DNA of 64,000 nt from Cognataquiflexum rubidum (GTDB lineage: Bacteria; Bacteroidota; Bacteroidia; Cytophagales; Cyclobacteriaceae), in NCBI RefSeq assembly GCF_022538115.1, contig NZ_JAKZAL010000021.1:26398-90397 (forward strand), in the 5' to 3' direction. Positions 18,200-26,231 of the stretch are shown here, piece by piece. The notes under the pieces are model-generated. The model was not told the DNA's origin. It made no database searches and saw nothing but the letters and a program-made list of their open reading frames with translations. The position numbers were made by a program, and so were the translations under genes. How positions within the stretch are numbered: position 1 is the stretch's first letter; each line of letters starts with the position of its first letter.

Positions 18200-18547
18200 A
18201 TGGATTCTCAAAGGCAGATCATTTTTTTCGAGCATTATTTCATCGACTTCTATTTGGAACAGACTGAAAAAGTTTAGGAAAAAATTGAATATGTCTTTAA
18301 GATTTTGAGAACTGTCCGAACAGTACCGAAAAAATTCCTAGATCATATGACAGGAACAGATGGACTTTATGAGATACGAATTGAATTTGAAAGCAATATT
18401 TACAGAATTTTTTGCTGTTTTGACAAAGGGAACTTAGTAGTCTTATTTAACGGTTTTCAGAAGAAGTCCCAGAAAACACCAAAAAAGGAAATTGAAATGG
18501 CATTAAAACTAAAAGATGAATATTTTAATTCAAAAGCAAAAAAATAA
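18200..18547 (+). pseudogene. HigB/RelE-type toxin (Gp49-like) with in-frame stop
   Basis: Reads MDSQRQIIFFEHYFIDFYLEQTEKV, then TAG at 18275-18277, then EKIEYVFKIL and the conserved core GTDGLYEIRIEFESNIYRIFCC...LFNGFQKKSQKTPKKEI. The family normally has glutamine or lysine at the stop position (QTEKVxEKI), so a single CAG-to-TAG transition would explain it. Everything after the stop is intact and in frame; a TTG at 18305 could in principle restart an 80-aa product. The stop codon overlaps the antitoxin start by one base (TAATG). Either a recently inactivated toxin or a tightly limited one. Confidence 0.85.
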
Positions 18548-18852
18548 TGAAAACTGAAAATATTAGAAATGTCAGAAATTTTGACGAGTTGCTGGATGTC
18601 AAATACGGGAAAATTGGATCTGAAAAAAGAGATAATTTTGAAGAAAAAGCACAATATTTTGTGATCAGCGAAATGCTGAAAGATGCTAGAAAAGAGGCAA
18701 ATATGACTCAGGAACAACTTGCCCAAAAAGTCGGTACAAAAAAAAGCTACATTTCCAGACTTGAAAACGGAAAATGTGACATCCAACTTTCTACACTTTA
18801 TAGAATTTTTGAATTTGGACTTGGAAAGCGGGTAAATATTATGTTTGGTTAA
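18547..18852 (+). CDS. HigA-like XRE-family antitoxin
   Basis: 101-aa helix-turn-helix protein. The C-terminal half is a classic XRE domain (ARKEANMTQEQLAQKVGTKKSYISRLENGKCDIQLSTLYRIFE, about residues 48-90). Encoded immediately after the HigB-like gene with a one-base overlap, the toxin-first order of HigBA systems. It is intact although the toxin is interrupted, so it may now be an orphan antitoxin/autorepressor. Confidence 0.9.
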   Translation: MKTENIRNVRNFDELLDVKYGKIGSEKRDNFEEKAQYFVISEMLKDARKEANMTQEQLAQKVGTKKSYISRLENGKCDIQLSTLYRIFEFGLGKRVNIMFG

Positions 18853-18929
18853 AGCGAGATTCACCGGGTTTTTTTATTGCTTCATTTTTTAATGAAATCC
18901 TCCGTACCCAAACTTGTTGATGGTATTAT

Positions 18930-19041
18930 CCCTTGGATATGTTTTCCCCGACAAAAATTCTAAAATTTATAGACTTACTTTGAATACTACTTTCTGACCA
19001 AAGTAGACATCAAGTTGGAGGGTTTGGCGGATTTTATTTGA
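18930..19041 (+). pseudogene. Remnants of a GNAT gene 3' end and of the murF 3' end (copy 3)
   Basis: 18930-18980 reads LGYVFPDKNSKIYRLT and matches the C-terminus of the intact acetyltransferase (NGYVFPDKNSKIYKLT) at about 80 percent of bases by eye. It is followed at 19009-19041 by IKLEGLADFI-stop, a third murF tail preceded by CTGACCAAAG as in murF (CTGATCAAAG). The order GNAT tail then murF tail shows that more than one duplication or insertion event occurred here. Confidence 0.75.
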
Positions 19042-19144
19042 AATGGAGAAAAGTACTATGGGATTTTCTCTATCGATATTTTTCGGGAAAGGAAAACAAG
19101 GATAAGCACACAAGATTAACCAAGAAAAAACCACTACTGAACCA

Positions 19145-19936
19145 ATGAAAGCCATCATTAAGAGCCTTTTTGTAATTGTAATTTCTCTGACGGCGGTAAA
19201 TTGTTTTGCGCAAGGGCAAGATGCCTTCAGTCCTAAAGAAGTATACAAATCCAATGATTTGATTATCATCCAAGTTGCCCCGAATTCTTTTGTGCATACC
19301 TCATTTTTGCAGACAAATGATTTTGGAAACGTTCCCTGCAACGGTCTGATTTTCAGAAATAGCAATGAAACGATCATTTTTGACACACCCACTAATAATA
19401 AAAGCTCCGAAGAATTGATCAGATGGGTCAATCAGGAGCTGAATTGTAAGATAAACGCCATCATTCCAACCCATTTCCATAATGATTGTCTTGCGGGGCT
19501 TCAGGCATTTAATGACCACAACATCCCGTCTTACGCACATGTGAAAACAATAGCACTTGCCAAGGAAAATGATTTTGTCATCCCCCAAAATGGTTTCAGG
19601 GATTCACTTGTCTTAAAGGTAGGGGATGAAATTATCATGGCCCGGTTTTTTGGAGAAGGACATACTAGAGACAATATCGTGGGATATTTTCCAAGTGAAA
19701 AAGTGCTTTTTGGAGGTTGCTTGATAAAAGAAATGAACGCAAACAAAGGATTCTTGGGAGATGCGAATGTGGAGATTTGGTCCGCTACTGTGGAGGATAT
19801 TAAAAAAAGATTCCCTGATGTAGAAATTGTTGTTCCGGGACACGGAAATCACGGCGACAGCAGCTTGCTTGATTATACCATCAATTTGTTCAAGACGAGA
19901 CATTTTGGTGATAAAAAAATTAGCGGACTCAATTGA
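19145..19936 (+). CDS. Subclass B1 metallo-beta-lactamase
   Basis: 263-aa periplasmic zinc hydrolase with signal peptide (MKAIIKSLFVIVISLTAVNCFAQ). The full B1 ligand set is present: H110-x-H112-x-D114 in THFHNDCLAG, H173 in GEGHTRDN, C192 in FGGCLIK and H233 in PGHG, giving the three-His Zn1 site and the Asp-Cys-His Zn2 site. The cysteine in the GGC motif distinguishes B1 from B2/B3 and from most other MBL-fold hydrolases. Substrate range cannot be read from sequence. It lies 100 bp after a murF-tail remnant, in the accessory array. The sequence just before its start (TGAACCAATG) also occurs in the antitoxin copies. Confidence 0.88.
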   Translation: MKAIIKSLFVIVISLTAVNCFAQGQDAFSPKEVYKSNDLIIIQVAPNSFVHTSFLQTNDFGNVPCNGLIFRNSNETIIFDTPTNNKSSEELIRWVNQELNCKINAIIPTHFHNDCLAGLQAFNDHNIPSYAHVKTIALAKENDFVIPQNGFRDSLVLKVGDEIIMARFFGEGHTRDNIVGYFPSEKVLFGGCLIKEMNANKGFLGDANVEIWSATVEDIKKRFPDVEIVVPGHGNHGDSSLLDYTINLFKTRHFGDKKISGLN

Positions 19937-20045
19937 TTTGGTAAAAGCTATTTGTTCAATTCGGGGGTAGAGGTTTAGAAGCCTAATCCAAATCAAGATG
20001 GGAAAATCAATAGCTAAGAGAAAAAGACCGCTCTTGATAATTTTG

Positions 20046-20053
20046 TATATTTG
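20046..20053 (+). promoter_or_regulatory. Candidate -7 box (TATATTTG) of the toxin-antitoxin operon
   Basis: Exact TAnnTTTG match, 17 bp before the antitoxin ATG at 20071. No TTG is present at the preferred -33 distance. Confidence 0.4.
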
Positions 20054-20070
20054 ATAAAAAGCAGGAAAAC

Positions 20071-20304
20071 ATGAATTTAGAAACCAGAAAACTTGAATTT
20101 GTTCAAGAGTTTTTGAAACTGCAAAGCGAAGAGGTCATTTCCAAACTCGAAAAGTTATTGAAAAGCGAAAGAAACTCTTCTATTGATTATAAGTCTGAAC
20201 CAATGAGTAAAGAGGAACTAAACAGCCGGATTGATCAATCGGAATCTGACTTCGATAAGGGCCGATTTAAAAGTAGCTCCGAACTTTTATCCAAATACAA
20301 ATAA
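20071..20304 (+). CDS. Antitoxin of addiction-module type
   Basis: 77-aa acidic, helical protein (MNLETRKLEFVQEFLKLQSEEVISKLEKLL...) resembling small antitoxins paired with ParE/RelE toxins in Bacteroidota. Its C-terminal part (SKEELNSRIDQSESDFDKGRFKSSSELLSKY) is duplicated in decayed form at 17921-18031. Stop and toxin start overlap (TAATGG). Confidence 0.8.
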   Translation: MNLETRKLEFVQEFLKLQSEEVISKLEKLLKSERNSSIDYKSEPMSKEELNSRIDQSESDFDKGRFKSSSELLSKYK

Positions 20305-20621
20305 TGGAGTTGAAGATTATTTGGTCGGAATTCGCAGAATCCCAGCTTGATGAAATTTATCATTTTTACGAAAAGGAAGTAAGTCCCGAATTCGCCAACA
20401 AGTTTGTGAATGAAATAATCAACGAACCCAATAAGTTGGTAAATTCACCATTCATTGGCCAAGAAGAAGATATGCTTCGAGGTAGAAAAATTCAATATCG
20501 ATATTTGGTCTACAAAAGTTATAAGTTGATATACTCCGTTGATTTAGAAAACAAGTATATCAAAATTGCAGATGTTTTTGACACGCGTCAGAATCCCCCT
20601 AAAATTAAACGATCAATGTAA
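20304..20621 (+). CDS. ParE/RelE-superfamily toxin
   Basis: 105-aa protein with the type II toxin fold signature: IIWSEFAESQLDEIYHFYEKEVSPEFANKFVNEI (two N-terminal helices) and RYLVYKSYKLIYSVDLENKYIKIADVFDTRQNPPKI (beta sheet with C-terminal DTRQNP, typical of ParE/RelE). Target (gyrase or ribosome) cannot be decided. Directly coupled to the antitoxin by start/stop overlap. Confidence 0.85.
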   Translation: MELKIIWSEFAESQLDEIYHFYEKEVSPEFANKFVNEIINEPNKLVNSPFIGQEEDMLRGRKIQYRYLVYKSYKLIYSVDLENKYIKIADVFDTRQNPPKIKRSM

Positions 20622-20901
20622 TACAAGTTCCCTGTCGGTTTCGGAAGTCGGCCTCGGTAGATTTCATTGTTTTTTTTAGATTTTCCCTTGGGTGTAGTCA
20701 AATTGTGGACATGATGAATTTGCAATACCACTCTTTTATCAATACAAATTTGCACTTTGAAATAATAGCCAATTCCAAACTGAAAAGAAACTCCGGGAAT
20801 AATGAATTACAACGCCTTGCAACAATGCTTTTCCACACCCAGAAAGAGGTCGATTGATGGAGATTTTGCTCCCTTAACGAAAACATTTCCGACCCTTTAA
20901 A

Positions 20902-21291
20902 CTAGGCAACCACGCAAGGGATAGGGGCTTCCTGAGTCAAGATACAAACCCAACGGGAATTTTCTATTCTGAATATATTGGTTACCCACACTTCAATATC
21001 GAATGGTACATTGAGATATTCACCAATATTTTTACCTTTTGAAATGACGATGACAATGTTTTCAAAATTTTTCACTTGTAAAACTTCTTTCCTCATTTTG
21101 GAATGTACCAGCTTTCCTTCTTTCATTAATTTTAAAAAGTCTGTTTTGCTTATAATCCCAAAACTTGGTTCTACAATACTCCAACCGTTGGAAAGAAGTT
21201 CTTCTAGTTTTTCACAATCATTATTCACATAAGCATCATTTAATTTGTCTTCAATTAATTGAAAATTAAATACTAACTGGGTGGGTTTCAT
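20902..21291 (-). CDS. NTF2-like/DUF4440-type small protein
   Basis: 129 aa from the ATG at 21291 (MKPTQLVFNFQLIEDKLNDAY); an upstream TTG would add 14 residues. The pattern of an N-terminal helix pair (IEDKLNDAYVNNDCEKLEELLSNGWSIVEPSFGIISKTDFLKLMKEG) followed by beta strands ending in FRIENSRWVCILTQEA fits the SnoaL/DUF4440 NTF2-like fold. No catalytic function can be assigned. Stand-alone between the toxin-antitoxin pair and the pst operon. Confidence 0.7.
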   Translation of the reverse strand: MKPTQLVFNFQLIEDKLNDAYVNNDCEKLEELLSNGWSIVEPSFGIISKTDFLKLMKEGKLVHSKMRKEVLQVKNFENIVIVISKGKNIGEYLNVPFDIEVWVTNIFRIENSRWVCILTQEAPIPCVVA

Positions 21292-21411
21292 AAACACTAT
21301 ATCTGAGAATAACTTGTTTGATTGGGATTTCAATTGAAGGTTTTATGGTAAGGAAAACAGAAATTTTAATATTGTTTTTATGATAATGGGACATAACTCC
21401 ATATTTTATTT

Positions 21412-22167
21412 TTATCCAAAATACCCTCCGATATAACGTTGGGTCAATTCATTATTAGGATGCTTAAATATCGTGTCTGAGGTATCATATTCAATTAATT
21501 CACCGAGATACATAAATGCCACTTTGTTTGATATTCTTTGTGCCTGTTGCATATTGTGTGTCACAATTACAATCGTAAAATCTTCCTTCAGTTTTAAAAT
21601 TAACTCCTCAATTTTCTTTGTGCTAATTGGGTCAAGTGCGGAACAAGGTTCATCCATGAGGATAACTTCCGGTCTTAAAACAACAGTTCGTGCGATGCAG
21701 AGTCGTTGCTGCTGTCCACCGGACAATTTTACAGCAGGTTTTTTCATTTCATCCTTCACTTCATCCCATAAAAAACTTTCCCTCAAGGCCGCTTCTATCA
21801 AATTTGGTATGTCCTGTTTAGGATAATTATGGATATTCAATGCATAGGAAAGATTTTCATAAATGCTTTTCGGTAATGGATTTGGCTTTTGAAAAACCAT
21901 GCCTATCCTCTTTCTGATGTCAGTTACAGAATTTTTTCTCCCATATAAATCCAATTCATCCAAAAACAATTTCCCTTCAATCCTTGCATCAGGGGACAAA
22001 TCGTGCATGCGGTTAAAACTACGGAGCAAAGTAGATTTTCCGCAACCGGAAGGACCGATGAGGGAGGTCACTTGGTTCTTTGGAAATTCAATGTTTATAT
22101 TTTTCAGGATTTGCTTTTGCCCAAAATATAAATTTAGGTTTTCAGCCCTCAGTTTAATTCCGTCCAT
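21412..22167 (-). CDS. pstB: Phosphate ABC transporter ATP-binding protein
   Basis: 251-aa ATPase of the high-affinity phosphate importer. Walker A GPSGCGKST, signature LSGGQQQRLCIARTV, Walker B VILMDEPCSALD and the H-loop VTHNM are all present; the LDPISTKKIEEL segment is typical of PstB. Last gene of a pstSCAB operon; pstA ends 2 bp upstream. No phoU follows, although it often does elsewhere. Confidence 0.97.
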   Translation of the reverse strand: MDGIKLRAENLNLYFGQKQILKNINIEFPKNQVTSLIGPSGCGKSTLLRSFNRMHDLSPDARIEGKLFLDELDLYGRKNSVTDIRKRIGMVFQKPNPLPKSIYENLSYALNIHNYPKQDIPNLIEAALRESFLWDEVKDEMKKPAVKLSGGQQQRLCIARTVVLRPEVILMDEPCSALDPISTKKIEELILKLKEDFTIVIVTHNMQQAQRISNKVAFMYLGELIEYDTSDTIFKHPNNELTQRYIGGYFG

Positions 22168-22169
22168 AA

Positions 22170-23021
22170 TTAATCTTGTGTCCTGTTTTTAAATCTCACA
22201 TAAAAAGCAATGATGTTCAATAAAAACACCAATAAAATCAGAACCGATGCTGTAGCATATGCCAAAGGCCTTACTTGTTCAATTTCATTGTGCTGCGTGG
22301 AAAGCATATATAAATGATACGGCAATGCCATAAATTCCTGGTTTGGAGAAGCACTGATTCCATTGATGAAAAAAGCTACCCCTGTAAATAATATCGGAGC
22401 AGTTTCTCCCGCAGCCCTGGAAAGCGTTAATATCACTCCTGTCAATATTCCGGGCAAGGCTTTTGGCAATACCACGTCCTTGATTGTTTCGAACTGTGTC
22501 ACACCCAGGGCCAATGCAGCTTCCCTCAAACTATTAGGGATTCTTTTTAATGCTTCCTCCGTAGTGGTTATGATATAGGGCAATGAGAGCAATCCCAAAG
22601 TAAGTCCCGCAGATAATATGGAAGTACCAAAATTCAAAGCCTGTACAAACAACGCCAAGCCAAACAATCCATAGATGATGGAAGGAACGCCTGCCAAATT
22701 TCGGATCGAAGCCCGGATGACATTGGTGAGGGTGTTTGGTCTTGCATATTCGTTAAGGTAGATCGCACAGGCTACTCCAAAAGGTACTGAAAATAAAGTA
22801 GTGATAAAGGTGAGCAATACTGTTCCAATGATGGCAGGCAAAATTCCACCTTGGGTCATTCCATTTGTGGGGAATGAGGACACAAAATTCCAAGACAAAC
22901 TTGGAAATCCTTTGGAAAAAATATCCCACAGAATAATTCCCAAAAACAATACCACAATCAAAGTGCTCCCACCAAGGACAAGCCCTGAGAATAAACCGAT
23001 AATCCTTTTCTTTTCCATCAC
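22170..23021 (-). CDS. pstA: Phosphate ABC transporter permease PstA
   Basis: 283-aa inner-membrane permease with about six membrane helices. The EAA-loop region is EEALKRIPNSLREAALALGVTQFETI, and GVACAIYLNEYA is a conserved PstA segment. Overlaps pstC by 4 bp. Confidence 0.96.
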   Translation of the reverse strand: MMEKKRIIGLFSGLVLGGSTLIVVLFLGIILWDIFSKGFPSLSWNFVSSFPTNGMTQGGILPAIIGTVLLTFITTLFSVPFGVACAIYLNEYARPNTLTNVIRASIRNLAGVPSIIYGLFGLALFVQALNFGTSILSAGLTLGLLSLPYIITTTEEALKRIPNSLREAALALGVTQFETIKDVVLPKALPGILTGVILTLSRAAGETAPILFTGVAFFINGISASPNQEFMALPYHLYMLSTQHNEIEQVRPLAYATASVLILLVFLLNIIAFYVRFKNRTQD

Positions 23022-23896
23022 GAATGAAATTTTCTTAAACGGTTTGCAAAAAACTCACCAGTGAAATTGACCGCAAGGGTAATCAAAAACAAGATAGCGG
23101 CAATCGCAAACAACGAATAGTAATGGGTAGTTTGATAGGGCACTTCCCCCATTTCAATAGCAATCGTGGCTGTGATGGTTCTTACAGAATCTAAAAACCC
23201 TTTTGGTATTGCTGCAGAATTTCCCGTGGCCATGAGTACCGTCATGGTTTCACCCAAGGCCCTTCCTAATCCCAACATGACTGCAGCAATTAATCCCGGA
23301 AAAGCAGCCGGAATCGTAACCTTAAATAGTGTTTCCCATTTGTTTGCGCCCAAAGCCAAAGATGCTTCCCTATGGGATTTTGGTACCGCGTTTATGGCAT
23401 CTTCGCTGATCGTCACGATAGTTGGTAAAGCCATCACCGCTAAGAGGATGGAGCCATTTAAAGCGTTCAGTCCATTTTGAATTCCAAAAATTTGTGCCAA
23501 TCCAGGACCTACCAGGACAATCCCCAAAAAACCAATTGCCACTGAAGGGATTGCTGCAAGCATTTCAATAATTGGCTTTAGCACTATCTGCAATTTTTTG
23601 GGTGCCATTTCTGATAAATAGGCTGCGGAGAAAATCCCCAACGGAACAGCAATCAACATTGAACCTAAGGCAACCCAAAATGTGCTTACCAACAAAGGAA
23701 ATATGCTGTAATGATTTTCGGGATCCCATTGGGAACCCGTAAAGAAATCTAGGGGTGGTACATTTAAAAAAAACAATATGCTATTTGCGAATAGCATAAA
23801 AAAAATGCCCCCTAACAAAGTTATCGTCAGGAGTCCTGCTCCCTTAAAAGCAAATTTCAAAAGGCTGTCAATCTGCTCTCTCTTTACAGTATTCAT
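23018..23896 (-). CDS. pstC: Phosphate ABC transporter permease PstC
   Basis: 292-aa permease partner of PstA, about six membrane helices. The cytoplasmic EAA loop is EDAINAVPKSHREASLALGANKWETL; GIFSAAYLSEMAP and the GRALGETMTVLM motif are typical of PstC. Overlaps pstS by 4 bp at its start and pstA by 4 bp at its end, indicating translational coupling. Confidence 0.96.
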   Translation of the reverse strand: MNTVKREQIDSLLKFAFKGAGLLTITLLGGIFFMLFANSILFFLNVPPLDFFTGSQWDPENHYSIFPLLVSTFWVALGSMLIAVPLGIFSAAYLSEMAPKKLQIVLKPIIEMLAAIPSVAIGFLGIVLVGPGLAQIFGIQNGLNALNGSILLAVMALPTIVTISEDAINAVPKSHREASLALGANKWETLFKVTIPAAFPGLIAAVMLGLGRALGETMTVLMATGNSAAIPKGFLDSVRTITATIAIEMGEVPYQTTHYYSLFAIAAILFLITLAVNFTGEFFANRLRKFHS

Positions 23897-24723
23897 CTTA
23901 AATCTACCGGATAATAACCCGATTGTTGAATGATTTTTGCTCCTGTTTTTGATTGTTCAAATTCAAGAAATGGCTTAATCTTTTGATAATCAACTTTTCT
24001 ATAATACTGAAATAACGGTCGCTGAAAAAAATATTCACCTGAGGCGATTGCTTCTACATCCAAAGGTGAGATGGCGGTTGATCCCCCATGATAAACAGGC
24101 AGGATTTTCAATCCTTTAGAATTTCCGTCCAGAACATACCCGGCACTGACATATCCAAAACCCGAAGCATCCACCTTCAGGGCTTCTATGATTTGTGCAT
24201 TTCCATTCATTTGCATGGCATGAGGGGAAAAATTAATTTTTAAAATTTCTTTTACATAATCATAAGTTCCGGAATTACTCTGTCTGCCATAGATAGTAAT
24301 CGGCATATTTAATCCTGTTAGAGAGGACCAATTTTGGAATTCACCGGTCAATATTTTAGAAATAGTTTCGGTGCTGATAGAATCTAAAGATGATTTTTCC
24401 GAAACCACGAAAGCGATGGCATCTTGGGCAAACACAAAAGAATCTATCTCAATCTTCCTGTTTTCAAACAATTCAAGTTCTGAATATTTTATGCTTCTTG
24501 AAGAGTTGGCTATATCAGCATTCCCATTGAGCAAAGAGGCTATCCCTAACCCTGAACCTCCACCGGAAACTGAGACCAATAATCCTGAATTTTCAAAATA
24601 GTATTGTTCAGCTAACAAGACAGCAAGATTAACCTCTGTATCTGACCCCTTTATCTTAATGGTGCCGTTATCAGAAGAACATCCAAAAAAAGAAATGAGT
24701 AGTAATAGAAGGAAAAATCTCAT
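23893..24723 (-). CDS. pstS: Phosphate-binding lipoprotein of the Pst system
   Basis: 276-aa substrate-binding protein. Lipoprotein signal MRFFLLLLLISFFGC with lipidation at C15, which tethers it to the membrane. IKIKGSDTEVNLAVLLAEQYY, VSVSGGGSGLGIASLLNGNADIANSSRSI and ITIYGRQSNSGTYDYVKE are the phosphate-binding loops of PstS. First gene of the operon; its upstream region is shared with the divergent phoD-like gene. Confidence 0.95.
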   Translation of the reverse strand: MRFFLLLLLISFFGCSSDNGTIKIKGSDTEVNLAVLLAEQYYFENSGLLVSVSGGGSGLGIASLLNGNADIANSSRSIKYSELELFENRKIEIDSFVFAQDAIAFVVSEKSSLDSISTETISKILTGEFQNWSSLTGLNMPITIYGRQSNSGTYDYVKEILKINFSPHAMQMNGNAQIIEALKVDASGFGYVSAGYVLDGNSKGLKILPVYHGGSTAISPLDVEAIASGEYFFQRPLFQYYRKVDYQKIKPFLEFEQSKTGAKIIQQSGYYPVDLR

Positions 24724-24763
24724 CTATAAATTTACTTACCTGATACTTTGTTATCCCATTTTT

Positions 24764-24973
24764 GATATTATCTTACGGTTAAGCCTGCGACTTTCTAAGC
24801 AACATAAACACAATACAGAGGATTGCCATTAAAATATAGAAAGTTTGGGAATTTTAACTCATACTACTTCCAAAAACACAAGACCCATAAAAGCACTTTA
24901 CGAAGATCCTACGTCAAATGACAATACATGGATATTCCTTAGTTATGCATTCCGATATTATCTTATTTTTAAG
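24764..24973. promoter_or_regulatory. Pair of 20-bp direct repeats between pstS and phoD-like gene
   Basis: GATATTATCTTACGGTTAAG at 24764-24783 and GATATTATCTTATTTTTAAG at 24954-24973 differ at three positions and lie 190 bp apart, one near each divergent gene. Each contains CTTA-N4-TAAG on the opposite strand. The rest of the 345-bp gap (24724-25068) has no gene. Their location suggests binding sites for a regulator of the phosphate genes, unproven. Confidence 0.4.
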
Positions 24974-24994
24974 TGAATATTAAGTTAAAATCTC

Positions 24995-25039
24995 ATGTTA
25001 ACATTTAACATTGAAACTGAAGACTAGGAATTAATTTTG
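24995..25039 (+). promoter_or_regulatory. Palindrome plus promoter of the PhoD-like gene
   Basis: ATGTTAA-CAT-TTAACAT (24995-25011) is a perfect 7-bp inverted repeat. It is followed by TTG at 25011-25013 and, 20 nt after the palindrome, by TAATTTTG (25032-25039), an exact -7 box; the ATG is at 25069. The same palindrome sits 21 nt before a TAnnTTTG box in front of the TonB receptor gene at 30250-30295. A factor bound here would touch the -33 element, the position of a PhoB-type activator (inference). Confidence 0.65.
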
Positions 25040-25068
25040 AACCAAGTAATCAAACTGTATCAAACAAA

Positions 25069-26115
25069 ATGAATAAATATCTTCCAATCAGAGATTTGGC
25101 GGTTCTCTTGAGCCTTTTCTTGGTTTTTTCTTGTTCCCCCTACCAAGTTAATCAGGGATCTTCAGACGAACAGGCAGTTTCAATTCAAACCATCGCATTC
25201 GGATCCTGCAACCGTCAGAATGTTGAACAGCCTCTTTGGAATCCTATCATAGCAAACAAACCCGACCTTTGGATTTGGCTGGGAGACAACATTTATGGAG
25301 ATACTGATTCTATGGCTGTATTGAAAGCGAAGTATAATTTACAAAATGCCCACCCTGAGTACCAGAAACTCAAAACCAATACACCCATCATTGGGATCTG
25401 GGATGACCATGATTATGGAAGAAATGACGCAGGCAAAGGATATCCTTACCGGAAAGAAAGCCGTGATTTGATGTTTGACTTTTTAGACATCCCGCAAGAA
25501 AGCCCTTTGAGACAAAAAGAAGGTGCTTACGGGTCTTACGAATTTGGCACAGATGACAAAAAAATAAAAGTCATTTTGTTGGATGCGAGATATTTTCGTG
25601 ACACTCTCGCAAAACAAGGCAAAGATTATATACAAAATGATACCGGTACTATACTGGGAGAGGAGCAGTGGAATTGGTTAGCCGAAGAACTTAAAAATAA
25701 TAGTGCAAAAATAACTCTAATCGGTTCGGGCATACAGATATTATCAGCAGAACACCCCTATGAGAAATGGGCTAATTTTCCTAAAGAAAGAGAAAGGCTT
25801 TTGAAGCTTTTGGAAACATATAAAGTGACGGGTGCCATCCTATTAAGCGGCGACAGGCATATTGCCGAAATAAGCAAAACCGATATTCCCGGTATCTCTC
25901 ATCCTGTATATGATGTGACTTCGAGTGGATTGACCCACACTTGGAAAGAATACAAATTTGAACCCAACACCTACCGAGTGGGTGATTTAATAGCCAAGCT
26001 GAATTTTGGATTGATTCATTTAGACTGGCAAAAGGACGGAGTAAAAGTAGATCTAGAAATCAGGGGAGAAGCTGACTCTCTATATTTGAAAGAATCATTT
26101 TTGAGAAAATTCTAA
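25069..26115 (+). CDS. PhoD-like alkaline phosphatase/phosphodiesterase lipoprotein
   Basis: 348-aa metallophosphoesterase of the PhoD/alkaline phosphatase D family. Lipoprotein signal with C22 (LSLFLVFSC). Motifs run in order: FGSCNRQ, WLGDNIYGD (metal-binding D/N), WDDHDYGRND and LLSGDRHIAE. The shared layout is of short PhoD-like enzymes lacking the N-terminal PhoD domain. Divergent from pstSCAB and with a shared-motif promoter, so phosphate scavenging from phosphoesters is the likely role. Confidence 0.9.
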   Translation: MNKYLPIRDLAVLLSLFLVFSCSPYQVNQGSSDEQAVSIQTIAFGSCNRQNVEQPLWNPIIANKPDLWIWLGDNIYGDTDSMAVLKAKYNLQNAHPEYQKLKTNTPIIGIWDDHDYGRNDAGKGYPYRKESRDLMFDFLDIPQESPLRQKEGAYGSYEFGTDDKKIKVILLDARYFRDTLAKQGKDYIQNDTGTILGEEQWNWLAEELKNNSAKITLIGSGIQILSAEHPYEKWANFPKERERLLKLLETYKVTGAILLSGDRHIAEISKTDIPGISHPVYDVTSSGLTHTWKEYKFEPNTYRVGDLIAKLNFGLIHLDWQKDGVKVDLEIRGEADSLYLKESFLRKF

Positions 26116-26231
26116 AAATCGAATCCTAACTAAAAAAATTAACCAACTCCCATTTTTATCTTTTTCTTTTTGTTCAGATCAATGAACGGCACACCTTTTG
26201 GGTATTTGCTTAAGGTGACAAAGTAATACCT

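Noticed and set aside
16271..20621. Classical integron
   Set aside because: No integron integrase and no complete attC site can be seen; the repeated junctions are murF tails instead, so I report an accretion array and only a weak attC-like hint.
20698..20886. 62-codon minus-strand frame downstream of the ParE-type toxin
   Set aside because: No start context or similarity; lies in 280 bp of ordinary intergenic sequence.
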